A stretch of DNA of 64,000 bases. It comes from Jackrogersella multiformis (lineage: Eukaryota > Ascomycota > Sordariomycetes > Xylariales > Hypoxylaceae). The position numbers and the translations under genes were made by a program. Under the pieces are notes generated by a model. That model was not told the origin of the DNA, ran no database searches, and worked only from the letters and a program-made list of their open reading frames with translations. Within the stretch, counting starts at the first letter, position 1. The number at the start of each line of letters is the position of its first letter. The stretch is taken from the NCBI GenBank assembly GCA_902806575.1, contig CADCXD010000002.1, positions 2,294,001-2,358,000 of the forward strand, in the 5' to 3' direction. This document shows, one piece after another, positions 42,801 through 54,329 of the stretch.

Positions 42801-45800
42801 ACTCAGGGTATTGCACTGTGTCTACAGCATTTAAGTCATGGCTGGTCATCGAAGGCTGAGAAGCTGTTGCAGGACAACCAAGATCTCATTTCTCGACCCG
42901 AGGTCGACAGAGAACTTGCTGTAACTTTCCATTTGTCAGCTGCAGAGTACCACCTGTCTCTGGGAGCCCTGGACAAAGCTGAACAGCATATGTCTAATGC
43001 CCAGAATGCTGAGAGTGCCTTGTCTTATGAGCCGGGATCAAGAAGGGGCAAGAGCTCCAGTAAGAGAATCACCATCGCTCACGCGTATTCCTTGTACTCG
43101 AATATTGCACTAGAACGTGGTGATTGCTATCATGCTCTGCGCTTTGCAAGAACGGCTGTCAGGAAACTGTTCCATGATTGGACTAGGTTAGACGAGATGA
43201 GGTCTATTTCCCCCGATGTCAGCGTCGAAGACTCTTCACACTCGGAGGCATCAGAAAAGGATACAAGCCTGACCAGTTCCTGTATAGGCCGGTCCGACTT
43301 GCCTCGTACAAGTACTGGTCCGGAATTCTGGGCTTTAGCATATCCCCTGTTCCGCTTTCTCTTACAACTCTCTTCCACCTACTCCTATGTCGGTATGTAC
43401 CAAGAAACGCTTTACTACGCCGAACAGGCGCAGAAAGTGGCAAGGAGCATGGAGTCAGCCGTGTACGTGTCTCAGTCTCTTGCCTGGTTAGCACGGGTAT
43501 GGCTCATAGCCGGCAAAATGGAAAAGACAATAGAGCTCGCAGCTGAGATGAAGCCCATAACAATGAGCCTCGAGCCTACTTACCAGAACGCCAAAGTGTT
43601 ATGTGGTCTAAGTTCAATCTATGGGGAGATCAAAGACCAAGAGGCCCAGGTAGAGCTGATAAGCAAGGCGGAGTCTATGCTCGAAATGCTGATGGGCGAC
43701 GATCAAGGTACAAATAACTCGACAGCAGATGATTTGGAATTGCGGATGGCTGAGCTTAAAATCGAAGAGAAGCCAGTTACAAGACGAGGTGCTAGAGTAG
43801 CTGTGCGTCGCACCGCAGCTACAAAGGTGCCTAAAGCCACAAAGGCGGTCGCCAAGAAATCGACGATAAAAAAGGCACCCCAAAGTCGTCCAGTCGAGGC
43901 TCCTACACAGGCAAAGCCTGAAGATACCCAGTTATCGTTCCTACGTGCAACCATCCTTCAAAACCAGTCAGCTCTCCTTATAAGCAAGGATGACTGGGCA
44001 GCAGCTGTAACTACGCTGCGAACTGCATACGAACTTTCAAAGTTGCCAGTAGACGTATCGCAAGCCTGTTTCCTAATGGGCGTGGCTTTAATCAGACAGA
44101 GCCTAGAACAGATAGGGCAGGATGCAGTGTTTTCTGTCATCCAAGATTCCACGCTTTCATTCCCTTCGGTTGCGAGATCACTTAGGGAGAGTTCAGCCGA
44201 TCGGTTATCTTTGGTAAAAGCGACACCTCCACAGAGGGGACGTGGGCCATCAAAGAAAGCACAAAACAACACACGGTCGTTTGTCGAAAAATTACGAGAA
44301 GCGCAAGGCCACCTACTAACGGCACACTCTATTGCAAGTCTTAACGGTGATGGTGACTTAGTTCACCGAATCGCCGTTGCTCTACAAAATGTGGTTATTC
44401 TGCTGTCAAATACAAATTCATCGAGGCCGGCGGCGAGCCATCCTGCTCACGCTACCTGCTCTGTCGAACTCGCGCGCAATCTAACCTGGCGCCGAGAGCG
44501 CAAGACGGTCCATTTGGAAACTTCAAGAGACTCGAAAATAGACTGGCCTATCCCGGTAGACGATACTAAAGACAGACGCAGCAGTCTTGGATTTTCCCTT
44601 GATATGGACCGCTTTCAGAGGGACTATGTAGATATTATCCCTAGCTCCTGGAATGTCGTATCAGTGTCGTTAAGCGACAGCGAGCAGGATCTCTGCATCA
44701 CAAAACTCCAACCGGACAATACTCCTTTTGGAATCCGACTTCCACTTGAGCGCGCTAATTCTAGGGACGCAGACTCTGAGGTCTTCAATTTCCGTCAAGG
44801 CAGAGCTGAGTTGCTCGATATCATAGAGGTTGCTAATCGCACTTGTCATAATGCACGGGATATGAGTCAGAAGGGAGCAAAGTCGGCATGGTGGGCGGAG
44901 AGAGAAGAGCTTGACGAACGATTAAAGAATCTTATGGAGTGCATCGAGCAGACATGGCTTGGTGGATTCAAAGGCATATTTTCCCAGCATCGCAGACGGG
45001 CTGACCTAATTGCAACCTTCAAAAAGACTTTTCAGAAGGTTCTCGACAAGCATCTCCCTTCGCGACGTCAAGTGCACGGTAGGAAAACAAAACTGGCATC
45101 CACAACGCGTGTCAACCTTGACTCTAGAGTCTACGACATGATTATCGGCCTGGGAGATCCTACAGCTCCCGAGGGCGATCTGGATGAGCCGTTGACAGAC
45201 TTGCTCTATTTTGTTGTCGACATCCTGCAGTTCCACGGCGAGAGAAATGCTTACGATGAAGTCAATTTTGACGAGATGGTCGTAGAGACCTATAGCGCTT
45301 TAAATTCGTACTACGTTGCAGCTAAGAGCTCTAAGGAGGCGGAAAAGAGCGTACATACGATTTTAATTCTCGACAAGTCTCTACATGCATTCCCTTGGGA
45401 ATCTCTGCCATGCCTGCAGGGCTTGGCAGTCTCACGAGTTCCCTCGCTCGACTGCTTGCGACGACTCATCCTGGAAGCCAATCCTGCCGATCTAAGTTCT
45501 AGCGAGAACGACGATGATCACATTACCAACCTCGGAACGCAAGAGGGTCATTATATATCTGTCAACTCAGGCACGTATATCTTGAACCCTAGCTCCGATC
45601 TTAAAAATACTCAAACTACCTTCGGCGACGCTCTGTCTACTCTGCCTCCGGCGTGGAATAGCATCGAAATGCGAGAGCCAACCGAGGCTGAATTCGAGGC
45701 AGCGCTCACCGAGAAAGACCTGTTTCTATACTTCGGGCATGGAAGTGGAGCGCAGTACATCCGCGGGCGCACGATCCGTAAGATGGATAAGTGCCGCGCG

Positions 45801-46211
45801 GTGGCACTGCTGATGGGGTGCAGCTCGGCGTCGCTCGCGGACGTGGGGCGCTTCGAGAGCCACGGCCCCGTGCGCAACTATATGCTGGCGGGCAGCCCAG
45901 CCGTCGTGGGCACGCTATGGGATGTAACAGACCGAGACATCGACCGCTTTGCCGGGCGCGTGTTTGAGGAGTGGGGGCTGATGTCCAAGGGTACATTCGA
46001 CGAGGAGGAAAGTGGGAAGGGGAAGGGGAAGAAGGTAGCTAGGGGCAATAGAGGGATAAAGAGCGAGAAGAGAGTCGCTGAGGATCACGAGGACGGCCCA
46101 ACGAGTCTCATCGAGGCCGTGGCAAAGGCAAGAAATGCCTGTCGGTTCAGATACCTCACAGCGGCCGCGGTGTGCGTCTACGGCATTCCAGTATACATCA
46201 ACAGCCAGTAA
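39849..46211 (+). CDS. ESP1: Separase (Esp1/Cut1/BimB)
   Basis: A single 2,120-residue ORF, the usual size of filamentous-fungal separase. Separase is the C50 cysteine protease that cleaves cohesin after securin is destroyed by the APC/C. The C-terminal protease domain is complete: the catalytic His is in FGHGSGAQY (His1964) and the Cys in MGCSSA (Cys1991), followed by RNYMLAGSPAVVGTLWDVTDRDIDRF. The larger N-terminal part is helical and repeat-like, as in the separase superhelix. A basic Ala/Lys/Arg/Pro segment lies at about 1305-1360, and a Lys/Gly-rich insert near the C-terminus (about 2045-2080). I saw no stop, frameshift or intron. Codon use matches the neighbours. Confidence 0.96.
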   Translation: MDSVHSRADAIRNAVTSTSTCTPAISAAVKELLQSNDSNNDSSKPAPRSRATKITRAPSRANTTSVARNTPDNGGVLTAKEKAVLSTQIITASLKALGEAAKTATSSTSDTREPRTDPAQSTARKVLRRSNSAPMKPLQPRSLNRTTTSPFVPKTSRSPTSISSSTGCLSLIECTRTAFSVLSALELSKTVHLPELQLETGISSFVNKLIALDHFEPATRELRILKRRLERINFEDVKNPAARTRPESSMGSRTFSDILDFSKVNVSGPLLGLVISIQLQVLRIVHGLKKSSHLESILPMLRESCLTSPINLLLLSLKHDNPDQTKCARQLESLSQSLLSLTPGVSAKDDDFAVEPRLSPSPEVALEVQVLGLVTRLQSWSVSGHRGDVDKDILSPLSKCLAAFTRRTSSGNFSVAFSTFSQIWKRVEKLGLRPTESSRSPLAVIYQVLATVSRESGNTNEAKKWVTKIKSLTNPSEDSAARCCGITAQLLALSLKQSPQLNENLLTEVLDGLRGSLGGTSAEMDELLVSVCLLRKSVMNLITERQDGSISVLQGPGQLLETFIFQLPRFTLRWLGKPPSSANATKDLVRFEQRRGLLSTYLPHILDSALMLAKLLLDDDRLAWDVMDAMLQDSLAILENMGDAARPGSKTNPSPSYHVKISHFYYQQHIALRKSSSKTTEVTSLKALRKSVDSVKDRSEAEQSRAQLLVKWERFAELCRASGRVEDAIDALRSIRDHLVRQEVVSTITESLATQPWWVAWRQNPDVELLSRTVCNLAKLDRKHNDWTWLLVGPDKATALEHDLYAIISKDQKYRHESDLSSATVKALLQFYSTQQYPIRKLRTLLQLLTLNIGAQDRIVNLRMEIEAVLETLAEETLADDYGLLRYVPHLRALAACVLGLAASDINTPQIKKALTDWKFMVTKCKSAEQLSTYIDNPPQLLANLQSLVDFARIKGFETLQTAILELSISISKLTASSNHEVLVTQGIALCLQHLSHGWSSKAEKLLQDNQDLISRPEVDRELAVTFHLSAAEYHLSLGALDKAEQHMSNAQNAESALSYEPGSRRGKSSSKRITIAHAYSLYSNIALERGDCYHALRFARTAVRKLFHDWTRLDEMRSISPDVSVEDSSHSEASEKDTSLTSSCIGRSDLPRTSTGPEFWALAYPLFRFLLQLSSTYSYVGMYQETLYYAEQAQKVARSMESAVYVSQSLAWLARVWLIAGKMEKTIELAAEMKPITMSLEPTYQNAKVLCGLSSIYGEIKDQEAQVELISKAESMLEMLMGDDQGTNNSTADDLELRMAELKIEEKPVTRRGARVAVRRTAATKVPKATKAVAKKSTIKKAPQSRPVEAPTQAKPEDTQLSFLRATILQNQSALLISKDDWAAAVTTLRTAYELSKLPVDVSQACFLMGVALIRQSLEQIGQDAVFSVIQDSTLSFPSVARSLRESSADRLSLVKATPPQRGRGPSKKAQNNTRSFVEKLREAQGHLLTAHSIASLNGDGDLVHRIAVALQNVVILLSNTNSSRPAASHPAHATCSVELARNLTWRRERKTVHLETSRDSKIDWPIPVDDTKDRRSSLGFSLDMDRFQRDYVDIIPSSWNVVSVSLSDSEQDLCITKLQPDNTPFGIRLPLERANSRDADSEVFNFRQGRAELLDIIEVANRTCHNARDMSQKGAKSAWWAEREELDERLKNLMECIEQTWLGGFKGIFSQHRRRADLIATFKKTFQKVLDKHLPSRRQVHGRKTKLASTTRVNLDSRVYDMIIGLGDPTAPEGDLDEPLTDLLYFVVDILQFHGERNAYDEVNFDEMVVETYSALNSYYVAAKSSKEAEKSVHTILILDKSLHAFPWESLPCLQGLAVSRVPSLDCLRRLILEANPADLSSSENDDDHITNLGTQEGHYISVNSGTYILNPSSDLKNTQTTFGDALSTLPPAWNSIEMREPTEAEFEAALTEKDLFLYFGHGSGAQYIRGRTIRKMDKCRAVALLMGCSSASLADVGRFESHGPVRNYMLAGSPAVVGTLWDVTDRDIDRFAGRVFEEWGLMSKGTFDEEESGKGKGKKVARGNRGIKSEKRVAEDHEDGPTSLIEAVAKARNACRFRYLTAAAVCVYGIPVYINSQ

Positions 46212-48857
46212 AGCAACCCGGCGTCGCGGTGGTAGCGGATATCACTGTATTATGCATCTCCTAGCCTCCGGTTCCAGGATAGAGAGTAGAATCCGGTTGC
46301 GGAACACTTACTAGGCAGCATAGCAAGGCGTTGAGGAGGGTTTGGCAGAGCGGAGTTCTAGATACCTTTGCTAAGCGTCGGAGCTAGGATACTCTGCGCG
46401 TTGTGAGACTTGTGTATACTTGTTGAATTAATCATTTTGATTTCTATTATGATTCTGGCTCGTGATATAATGTGTTATGATGTCTCTATTCTGTCTGAGT
46501 GATAGCTTCTGGTTTTTCATAGTTTGAATATGAGGTTATGGGGAACTACAATATGGATGCTACTCGAAATAGGGGACTGGAACATCTGCCTCAGGCTACT
46601 TTTACTATTGTTCAGGGCGAACTATCGCTACTCCGCCCTCGTTCGAGGTCCAGGACAACGAGTGACTCCCACATGCAGGACACAAAGGTTGGTAATCAAG
46701 CTTTTTGCTTCATAAGTAAAACTAACACGAGAGATCTCCTATCTACCTACCTGATGGGTGGCTAGCCACCCAACTTTCCCGTCCACCTCAGCTATCTATC
46801 GTGATCCCAATTACCGAAGGAGTAGAATAACTACCGTAAGACCTCCCGTTGCTACATTTACACATTTTCACCAGGCTCGGAGGCTTAGTGAGACGGCGAG
46901 GAGTGTCGGACTGGAAGTGTCAAAGGGGGTTCGTGGCTTGGAAAAGGGGGGATGGGACTCTATGTGTCCGTATACCAATTTATTGTTTACTAATGTATTG
47001 TTTCCATCGCGATGGGTGTGTACATTCGAGGATTGAATGCTTTCTAAGCTCCTGTAATGGGGAACCGGCCGTATAGCTCGACCAACACTGCTGACATACG
47101 AGCTGCGCAGTAGGAGCGCCGCGATACCCTCGTCGCTCTAAGCCTTGGCTTCCACGAAGCTGCTATCTAACAGGGGGCTCGTCAGGTGCTTTTCCCACCA
47201 TCTCTGACCCGGATACTACAGCGGAGCAGCCTTACGATGTGCCTAGAAGCCCCAATCCCTCGCTATCCTCTAGCCTAGGTAGCTAGCCCTTGTCGGTGCG
47301 CCTGGTGGAGGCGGTGGCAAATATAACACCTACGAGCAGCGAGGGGTTGGTGACGAGAGAGGAGGAGGCGGACGGGACCGGGGTGGCTAGATGGGAGGTT
47401 CCCGAGCGAGTCCTACGCGGCATGCTACCTGCTTGCCGTACGTGCTTCCTCGTGCGTCGAGCTCGCCTCGAATATCTCGCCGCCGCCGGCGATCTCGTTA
47501 CTCCATCGTCGTCGTCCACGTACGCGCGAACGTGCACGCCGTCGTGCCAAGGCGTCTCCAGCGCGCGGCGAGCACCGATGCCACCGTCGCATCTGCCTGC
47601 CTAGAAATCCACGCCGCGACCCTACCTCGAATGCTACGAGATCGAGGCTAGGTCAGCTCGGGGAAGAGGAGAAGAGCACGGAACGCTCGGCGGCGTACGT
47701 CTGTCTGTCTGTCTTCCTGTGTCTTCGTTCCTATCTACGCCTTTCGAGTGTGTGATACCCCTTAGAGTTCTAGCCCCGGGGCCAGGTGCGTCTCTCCTCT
47801 GATGGCAGACGAGAAATGGCCCGAATAATGGGTAGCGGTAATACCCTCTGGCGGTTCACTATTAGTTCTTCGATGGCACGGTGGTGCCCGGCCGCCGAGC
47901 GACCATGCCACAGCGTAGCCGTCGAGTAACCCGACTACATACATACGGTGTTGGTACCAGATACGGCCATTCGCCCATGATTCACCTGGATAACTCGAAG
48001 GGGGTTCAAGATGGACGCATGCCTTTTTTTCTTTCTTTCTTTCTTCTTTCTGGGTACGGCAAGGGCATGTATCAAAAGACGCCGTGCTACCCCATAGTAT
48101 TGGCTCTCCTGCACCACCCCGGCGAAGTTCAACCGGCAGAGCAACCTCAGGGATTCATTCAGGAGGCACATGGATAAACGTAATACAGAGATCACCTCGT
48201 AGCCCAGCGCAGATCTCGAGGGTTCACGTCGTATCAAGCGAATGGCGACCATAGAAAGAACAAATACGGTAATAGAAAATTAAGATACTACGTATGAAAT
48301 TTTCTCCCGTCATGGAGATGCGTGTTACGTGCTTTACTGTGCCGCCTTTCTCTCCCTTGTCACGATGAGGGGGGGTTGGTGGTCTGGGGAAGGCAAGACG
48401 TTGCGTGATTTGGTCGATCTCTTGATGACCGATAGAATATATAATGATCACTATAAATATAAACTGGCATTTTAGTTGTTGAGGTAGCTTCTATATCTTG
48501 TGATACCATGTACTTAGGTAGTAGCAAGACAGCACAGGTATAACACCTCGGCTTTCTACTGTAAGAAAATATATGCTGCCCTTTTTTTCTATGTCAAGTA
48601 GCTGGATGATATGCTGCTTCCGAAGTTAGTCGATCCGAGTAGAGACAAGTAGCCTCCGCCTCGATCTAATAATAGTTATGTTGGAAGAATGCCGATACGG
48701 GGATATATATCCCCGCGGGAGCACGTCTCTTACCACAGTAAGTAATGTGTGAATGACACAGTTGTTAGGAGAGAAAACCAAAGCCTTAGGTAATCAATCT
48801 CCTGCTGAATCGGGGTTCTGCAGTTGTCCGTCCGCCTTCAACAATAAGGCTGGGACG
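46212..48857. other. Gene-poor region, first part (2.6 kb)
   Basis: It starts with the separase 3' region. From about 47080 to 47700 the DNA is clearly GC-richer and shows overlapping ORFs on both strands (up to 104 codons), none with a family pattern. TCTG/TTTC microsatellites lie near 47700 and 48026-48046. No gene is supported. Confidence 0.4.
46755..46772. repeat. Perfect 18-bp palindrome
   Basis: TGGGTGGCT followed directly by its reverse complement AGCCACCCA, with no loop. It lies about 540 bp after the separase stop. It could be a dimeric protein site or chance; it lacks the T-run of a hairpin terminator. Confidence 0.85.
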
Positions 48858-49007
48858 TTAGAATGTAGGTTGCGCACCGGAACCAGAATCGTAGACCGTT
48901 AGCAGCGCCAAGATTCGGTGGGGATTTTGTTCTCCCATGATGTCCAATTCGCTACCGAGGTCTACATCCGCCATTGTTGAGATGTCGGGAATTTCGAAGT
49001 ATTCCAT
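48858..49007 (-). CDS. Candidate 49-residue acidic small ORF
   Basis: An ATG in a good context (ACAATCATGG) opens 49 codons beginning MEYFEIPDISTMADVDLGSELD and ending SGSGAQPTF. The composition is balanced and acidic, more protein-like than the other small ORFs in this region. The frame stays open for about 36 codons upstream without another ATG (…ILPPFPIQLRRTIMEYF…), so it might also be part of a spliced gene whose other exons I cannot find. I do not recognise a family. It could equally be chance. Confidence 0.25.
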   Translation of the reverse strand: MEYFEIPDISTMADVDLGSELDIMGEQNPHRILALLTVYDSGSGAQPTF

Positions 49008-51500
49008 GATTGTTCTGCGCAGCTGAATGGGGAACGGCGGTAAAATACGTATTGTGCAAATTAAGCGGGAATGCGCAGGGGACCCCTTCCCCCCCTTTCG
49101 GTGTCCTTTAAGCCATAGCTAGAGTCGCTTCTTTAACGGCCCGAGTCTATGTATGTATGTATGTATGATGATGTCTCGCTCGCATGCTTTCTTTTCCCTC
49201 GCTCTTTCATCGCCGTCGTCTTCCCTTTTCCCTCTCGGTTGGGTTCACTACAGTAGAAAGCTGTACCACGAGACCATCTGTAACATCGGTTTCGTGGATA
49301 AGTCTCGGTATCGAGACGAGAGATACATGATGCAGTGAGACCTTACCACAAGGCGCGCATCTCGCCTCGCTCTAGGACACGTCAGGAAGCTTAATCATCA
49401 AGACTTTAGGTTAGATAGGCGTTAAGGACGCAAAACCCAGAGTGCTACATCAGCTACATCAGAGGGTAGCGCCTCATACGGGAGGGGGATCGTCCCTTGC
49501 AGTTCTTTTAACTACAGATGACCTTCGGTTGGTAGGATTCATGTCACCAAGGCCAAAGACACTACGACTAGCGAGGACTCGGAATTCTAGACGACGTAAT
49601 GTTAAGCGATGCCTCGAACGAAAGATGAACGTATCTCTTCGGTAAGGACGAAGGGGGATTAAGACAGCAGTGAGCTGGCAGGTATGGAATGAATTGGATT
49701 GGGTGTATGTATGTATGATATGTAACGACAAGGCAAGATAGAGGCCGATTTCGCCACCCCTGAATCGAACATATGGTAGATTTTCAGCGGGTCTGGGGGT
49801 AGCCAAGCTAAGTTGAGAATATGTACATAGTATGGTGACATTCCGAGATGTGCATGAGGCCGCCTCCGTGGCGGGTGTGGTTTTGTTGATATAACGGATC
49901 GACGTATTAAACCAAGTTGGCGTGCGAATGTCGGATAGAAAACTAGAAAAAACCATTGTTTTTTTTTCTTTTTTTCGGACAGATTTAGTAGGCGAGCGAA
50001 ATAAGGTCGCGCGGGACTTGCTCGCTCTGGCGGATGCAACACTACATTATTTCTTGGTGGGTTTTCTTGGGGGTAATATAAAACTCGAGGCCTTGAGGCC
50101 TGTCATGCGGCTTTGCGTAACTTGCTTGCAGATAAGCCATGATGCAAGATTTTTGCCCGGAAATTACTCTAGATGAGCGAAACGAGGTATTGTCATAATA
50201 GGAAGAGTTAATCGGAAGGTAGCTCTCCAAATAGGAAACATCCCCAAGACAATTGACACACTCATGTCAACTCTGTAGCCAATCAATATTTTCTAGCTGT
50301 GATCGAAGCCTTTTCTCGTAGATGGGTAAGATGACTAGCTTCTCAATCATATTGTTCCATGCATTTTGGAATCTTTTGGTCAGGCCGCTGTGTTGGTACT
50401 ACATCATGATCTGCGACAGGATGTAGCTTGTTACCCTGTCTAGCTCTCGAGCATCAACATAGGTACCTAGTCCTAGACGATCCCATGGAAAAGGTATGGT
50501 TGCCTCGACAGCCGAACATCTATTTCCTGTAGGGCAGCGCCGGGCAGCCCGGGGTTTCTTTGACCTATGATATATGACCTTCGAGGTTATGTGACCTGGA
50601 CGACATGGTTGGTGTGATTCGAAGGTCAAGAGAAGCATCCATGGGTACCTATGTAGTTTGAGAAGTAAGAAGTTAGTAGTAAATGATGTTGAGGTCTTCG
50701 GGAACTTCTAACAACCCGGTCACGGGCCTGTGAGGGAGCTTAGTTGTTGCTGACATTTTTGTTTCTTGTGCGGTGTGTATTGATTATGATTGTATTTGAA
50801 AGAAGAGAAACGAGAAAATCCCCGGCCGAAAGATTAGTGCGGCCTATTTCCTAGGTAGGTTACCCAGATAGGTACCTAGTGCTAAGTAGAGGTAGGTACG
50901 AAGAATGAAATGGAAGCAAGCGCACCTGGACAAGCTGCTAGGTTGTTCAACCGCGTGGACATCTGCAATTGACTTTGCGGCCATTTATATGACCGAGAGC
51001 TAGTGGATAAACCAATGAGAAGTATTAGAATTACAAGCCCCTACTCCACTGCTACTCAGTAACCTCTCATCATCCCTGATACCTCCCTGGTTCTCAAGCC
51101 ACGCCTTTCCCTGAGAGGTCGAGCTTAGCCAATTATGATCTAATACTTAATATCCTAGCTAAAACCTCACGCCCAGGATCAATGATCAATGTCCCTACCT
51201 TTTAAAATGTCCGATAGATTTCGTAGCGGGTGACGAGGTGACAAAGTGACGAGACTCAGATATGTACGTAACAAGGTACATAGGTACTATCCCCACGCAC
51301 ATGTCGAAGCACGACACAATACAACGATACGTCAATAATGGATTTTCGATATCTCCAAACTGTTACCTTAGGTAGAGGTATTGCATTCAATCATCATGCA
51401 TCGAGCAAGAAATAACGCGTTTTTCGTTCTTACTCCGAGGGCAGACAGGCAAAGCTGGAAGTCCCCTCAGTCAATCCTGCAAGTCGTGCAGTGCTGACCT
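49008..51500. other. Gene-poor region, second part (2.5 kb)
   Basis: No gene is recognised. TATG microsatellites occur at about 49148-49167 and 49705-49717. The longest ORF (160 codons, minus strand, 49474-49956) lacks any conserved pattern and uses rare-looking codons. Confidence 0.4.
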
Positions 51501-54329
51501 AATTTAGCAAGCCAACAGGGGCCTTAGATCACGCCAAGATCCATTTTTGTCCCCACGCGCTAATGATACCCCGGAGGCTCTAAACTATAGCTTGTTAGCT
51601 TAAGTGTAAAGACATAGGGGTAGTATCCTTGGGGCCCATTATTCTTTTATCGATCATAGTATCACTTCTATATTGAAGTTTTCAACCAACTAGTTCAACA
51701 TCGTGTAAGAATGCCTTTAAACAGCTTATAAATATCATCTCTTTATTATGATTTCAAGTAAGGGAATGTAATTTACTCTACAGAACTAACCGAAGATAAG
51801 TGCTAGTAAAGCAGGATGACAATGATATGGATATGGATATAGAATATAGTCCATACTACATCAACCTCGAAGGATGCCTTATATTAGTCATGTTAGAACT
51901 TCGGACGAGTTTTGTGACTGCATCGTTCATACCTACATATATCCCGTAGAGCTGGCTGCCTAGACCTCGGATTCGCCTACCGATGGATAGATGTTGGAGA
52001 TTTTGATATGGCACGAGACCGTTGTGAACTATAGGTAGGCTAACATATCTAGTGTAAAGTTGAACAAAATTGAGAAAATTTCCTAAGCGTCTACTGCGTC
52101 GCTTGTTACTACTGTCTTAGATTATAGTCGAAAGAACCGCTTTACATGTGGATGTCGCGTATTCCGTCTGGCCCGTAGCTGTATCTCTTACACTGGCGTA
52201 CATGTATCATGTGATGTGATATGGTGTGCAAAGAAGCTAGCTATGAGCTGAGACACAAAGCGTTCACACCAGTACTCAGGTAGGTCAAATTTTTCTAATA
52301 GTGCAACTTTGAGGCTAGGAGTAACCAACGCCAGATACTGGAGAGCGCCTCGTGAGTTGCAGCGGGAGCTGTGCCAAGTACCTAGGTACCCCACTTGTGT
52401 GTAGACCCTGGTGATCTTGAAGGATGAATAAGCTAATACCAATTGCATACATACTTACCTACCTACTTACACTACCTTAGGTAGGTAGGTAGGATGCTGG
52501 AATAGCACCAAGGGAATAATAGACGGGGGAATCTCGGCATCGATACCCAATTACTTATCAACGACTTCTTCCATCATTAAAAAATATGAAGTCTTTTAAT
52601 GATTGTGTCTGAGCTTAAGTACCTACATGTAAGTAAGGATTTATATTTAGTAAAATGCTGAATCATTCTTTACTTACATATATGTAAGCCCACTATTTCT
52701 AATGAAAATGCAATTAAGTATTTAGTACGCACATGAGATATCCGTTGTAGTACATGTACATACTCAGTGTACATAATGAATATCTAAAATACCTAAGTAG
52801 GTACAGCGAAGACCTACTTAAGGTTCGTTGTCTTTGTCTTTACAATTCACAAAGATGCGGATTGTTAAGGTAGAACATGATAAATAATAAATTTAGCTGA
52901 TTAGTCTACTACTTACAGTATGTATAAGTCTTATATATCGCTATATATTCTTATTTAAAATTGTGTATAAGGAAACACATTTTAATATCACCCAACTTAA
53001 TGGTAAAGTATGACGCTAACGCTAACGCTAACAAACCGTATCCTTGTGGATTGTAACAAGATCCTCAGGAGTCAGCAGGGCTTAGTGGCTAAGTGGATGG
53101 ACACCATATAATTTATGGCTAGAAGAGTCTAGTATATCATTGCTGGATAGAGCTAAGGGTCCTATGGTAAAGTCCCATTTATTCACCAATGAGATGTCTC
53201 GTATTGACTTTCCCATAGTACTGACCGCACACTGGCACTATGTAATAGATATTTACAGCATCAAGTGACGGTCGGTATGATATCTTTATTCCTAAATAAT
53301 CCTTTGAGAAATGATATTTTATCTTTGCTCTATTTTCTCTCAAATATCACGTAGATTATCAGCAATGACAATGCGTTTTTCTGAGAGTAGTAACTACCTA
53401 GGTACCTGTGCCTACTACTGTCCGAATACATTTTACCTAAGTAGGTACTTACATGTAGGTCTGCGAGATAGGGTTGGAAGATGTCAGGTACATAAATGTA
53501 CAGATGTTAGATGTACATCTTCAAACTACACCTCGTGGTACCTGATGCTGGTAGGTATATGTAGGTAGTGTACCTAGGTACCTAGCCATGGATGCTGCAT
53601 GTACTTGTACGTACCACTCCATCCTACCCGAACATCCAGTGCTCCCCACCCCACCAGAGGCCCCACCAGGTTCTCCACTACTCCCCATCAGTTTAGACCG
53701 TACTTAAACCAGACTGGTTAGCTTTATTACCCCACAATGATGGCCCGAACACGCATAGGGTTCCACAGAAGGTTTCCAGGAGAAGCAGTTTCCAATCTGC
53801 AATCTTTCTTGTCTTTTACCTACCTAAGTAGCCAATTCTTGATGACATCCATTGAACCTTGAAAGAACGTTTATCTACCACCGGCGCACCCCGTTACACT
53901 ACCAGGTAGATACCTTGTCTTAACCAACTTTAATCTACAATCTACAATCTATAATTTACCATCTACATCTTCCACAACCCACCCCCCAGCGCTACTCGCT
54001 GTCGAATTGTAGAAAAATAACTCTACAGCCTCCCCCAATCCATCCCCTTTCTACCTATACGGAGGAATCTCTTCCACTTCGCATTGCGTTTCCGTTTGTC
54101 ATGATATGTTCTCGACCGGCGTTGGCGTCTCTGCTCTTTGATACCCGGCCGGCTGAGGGCGACGTCGAAAAATACGGTTCGCGCGGGGCCGAGACTCTGT
54201 TAATTATTCGCATTGCGCCCTCGTAATTTTACCATTATAGCGAAAGACCTTCGAATTGTTGACAGTAACTCTGGGCATTGTTAATCCTTTCCTTCTTCCA
54301 CGATTGAAGAGGATATCCCAACCCCCGAA
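51501..54329. promoter_or_regulatory. Gene-poor region, AT-rich, leading to the Zn2Cys6 gene
   Basis: From about 51600 to 53400 the DNA is AT-rich with many TAC/GTA-type repeats (TACCTAGGTA at 52379, 53395 and 53571; TAGG run at 52484-52494). A (CGCTAA)x3 stretch sits at about 53012-53029. The last 700 bp is pyrimidine-rich and is the likely promoter and leader of the regulator at 54330. No coding ORF is supported. Confidence 0.4.

Noticed and set aside
49474..49956. 160-codon minus-strand ORF in the gene-poor region
   Set aside because: Arg/Thr/Ser-rich translation without hydrophobic-core pattern; typical of chance ORFs in pyrimidine-rich DNA.
53012..53029. (CGCTAA)x3 resembling a telomere repeat
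   Set aside because: The unit differs from the fungal CCCTAA, there are only three copies, and the surroundings are not subtelomeric.
53085..53170. A-box-like TGGCTAAGTGG suggesting a tRNA or tRNA-derived SINE
   Set aside because: No B box of the GGTTCGANNCC type at the right distance and no acceptor-stem pairing could be found.
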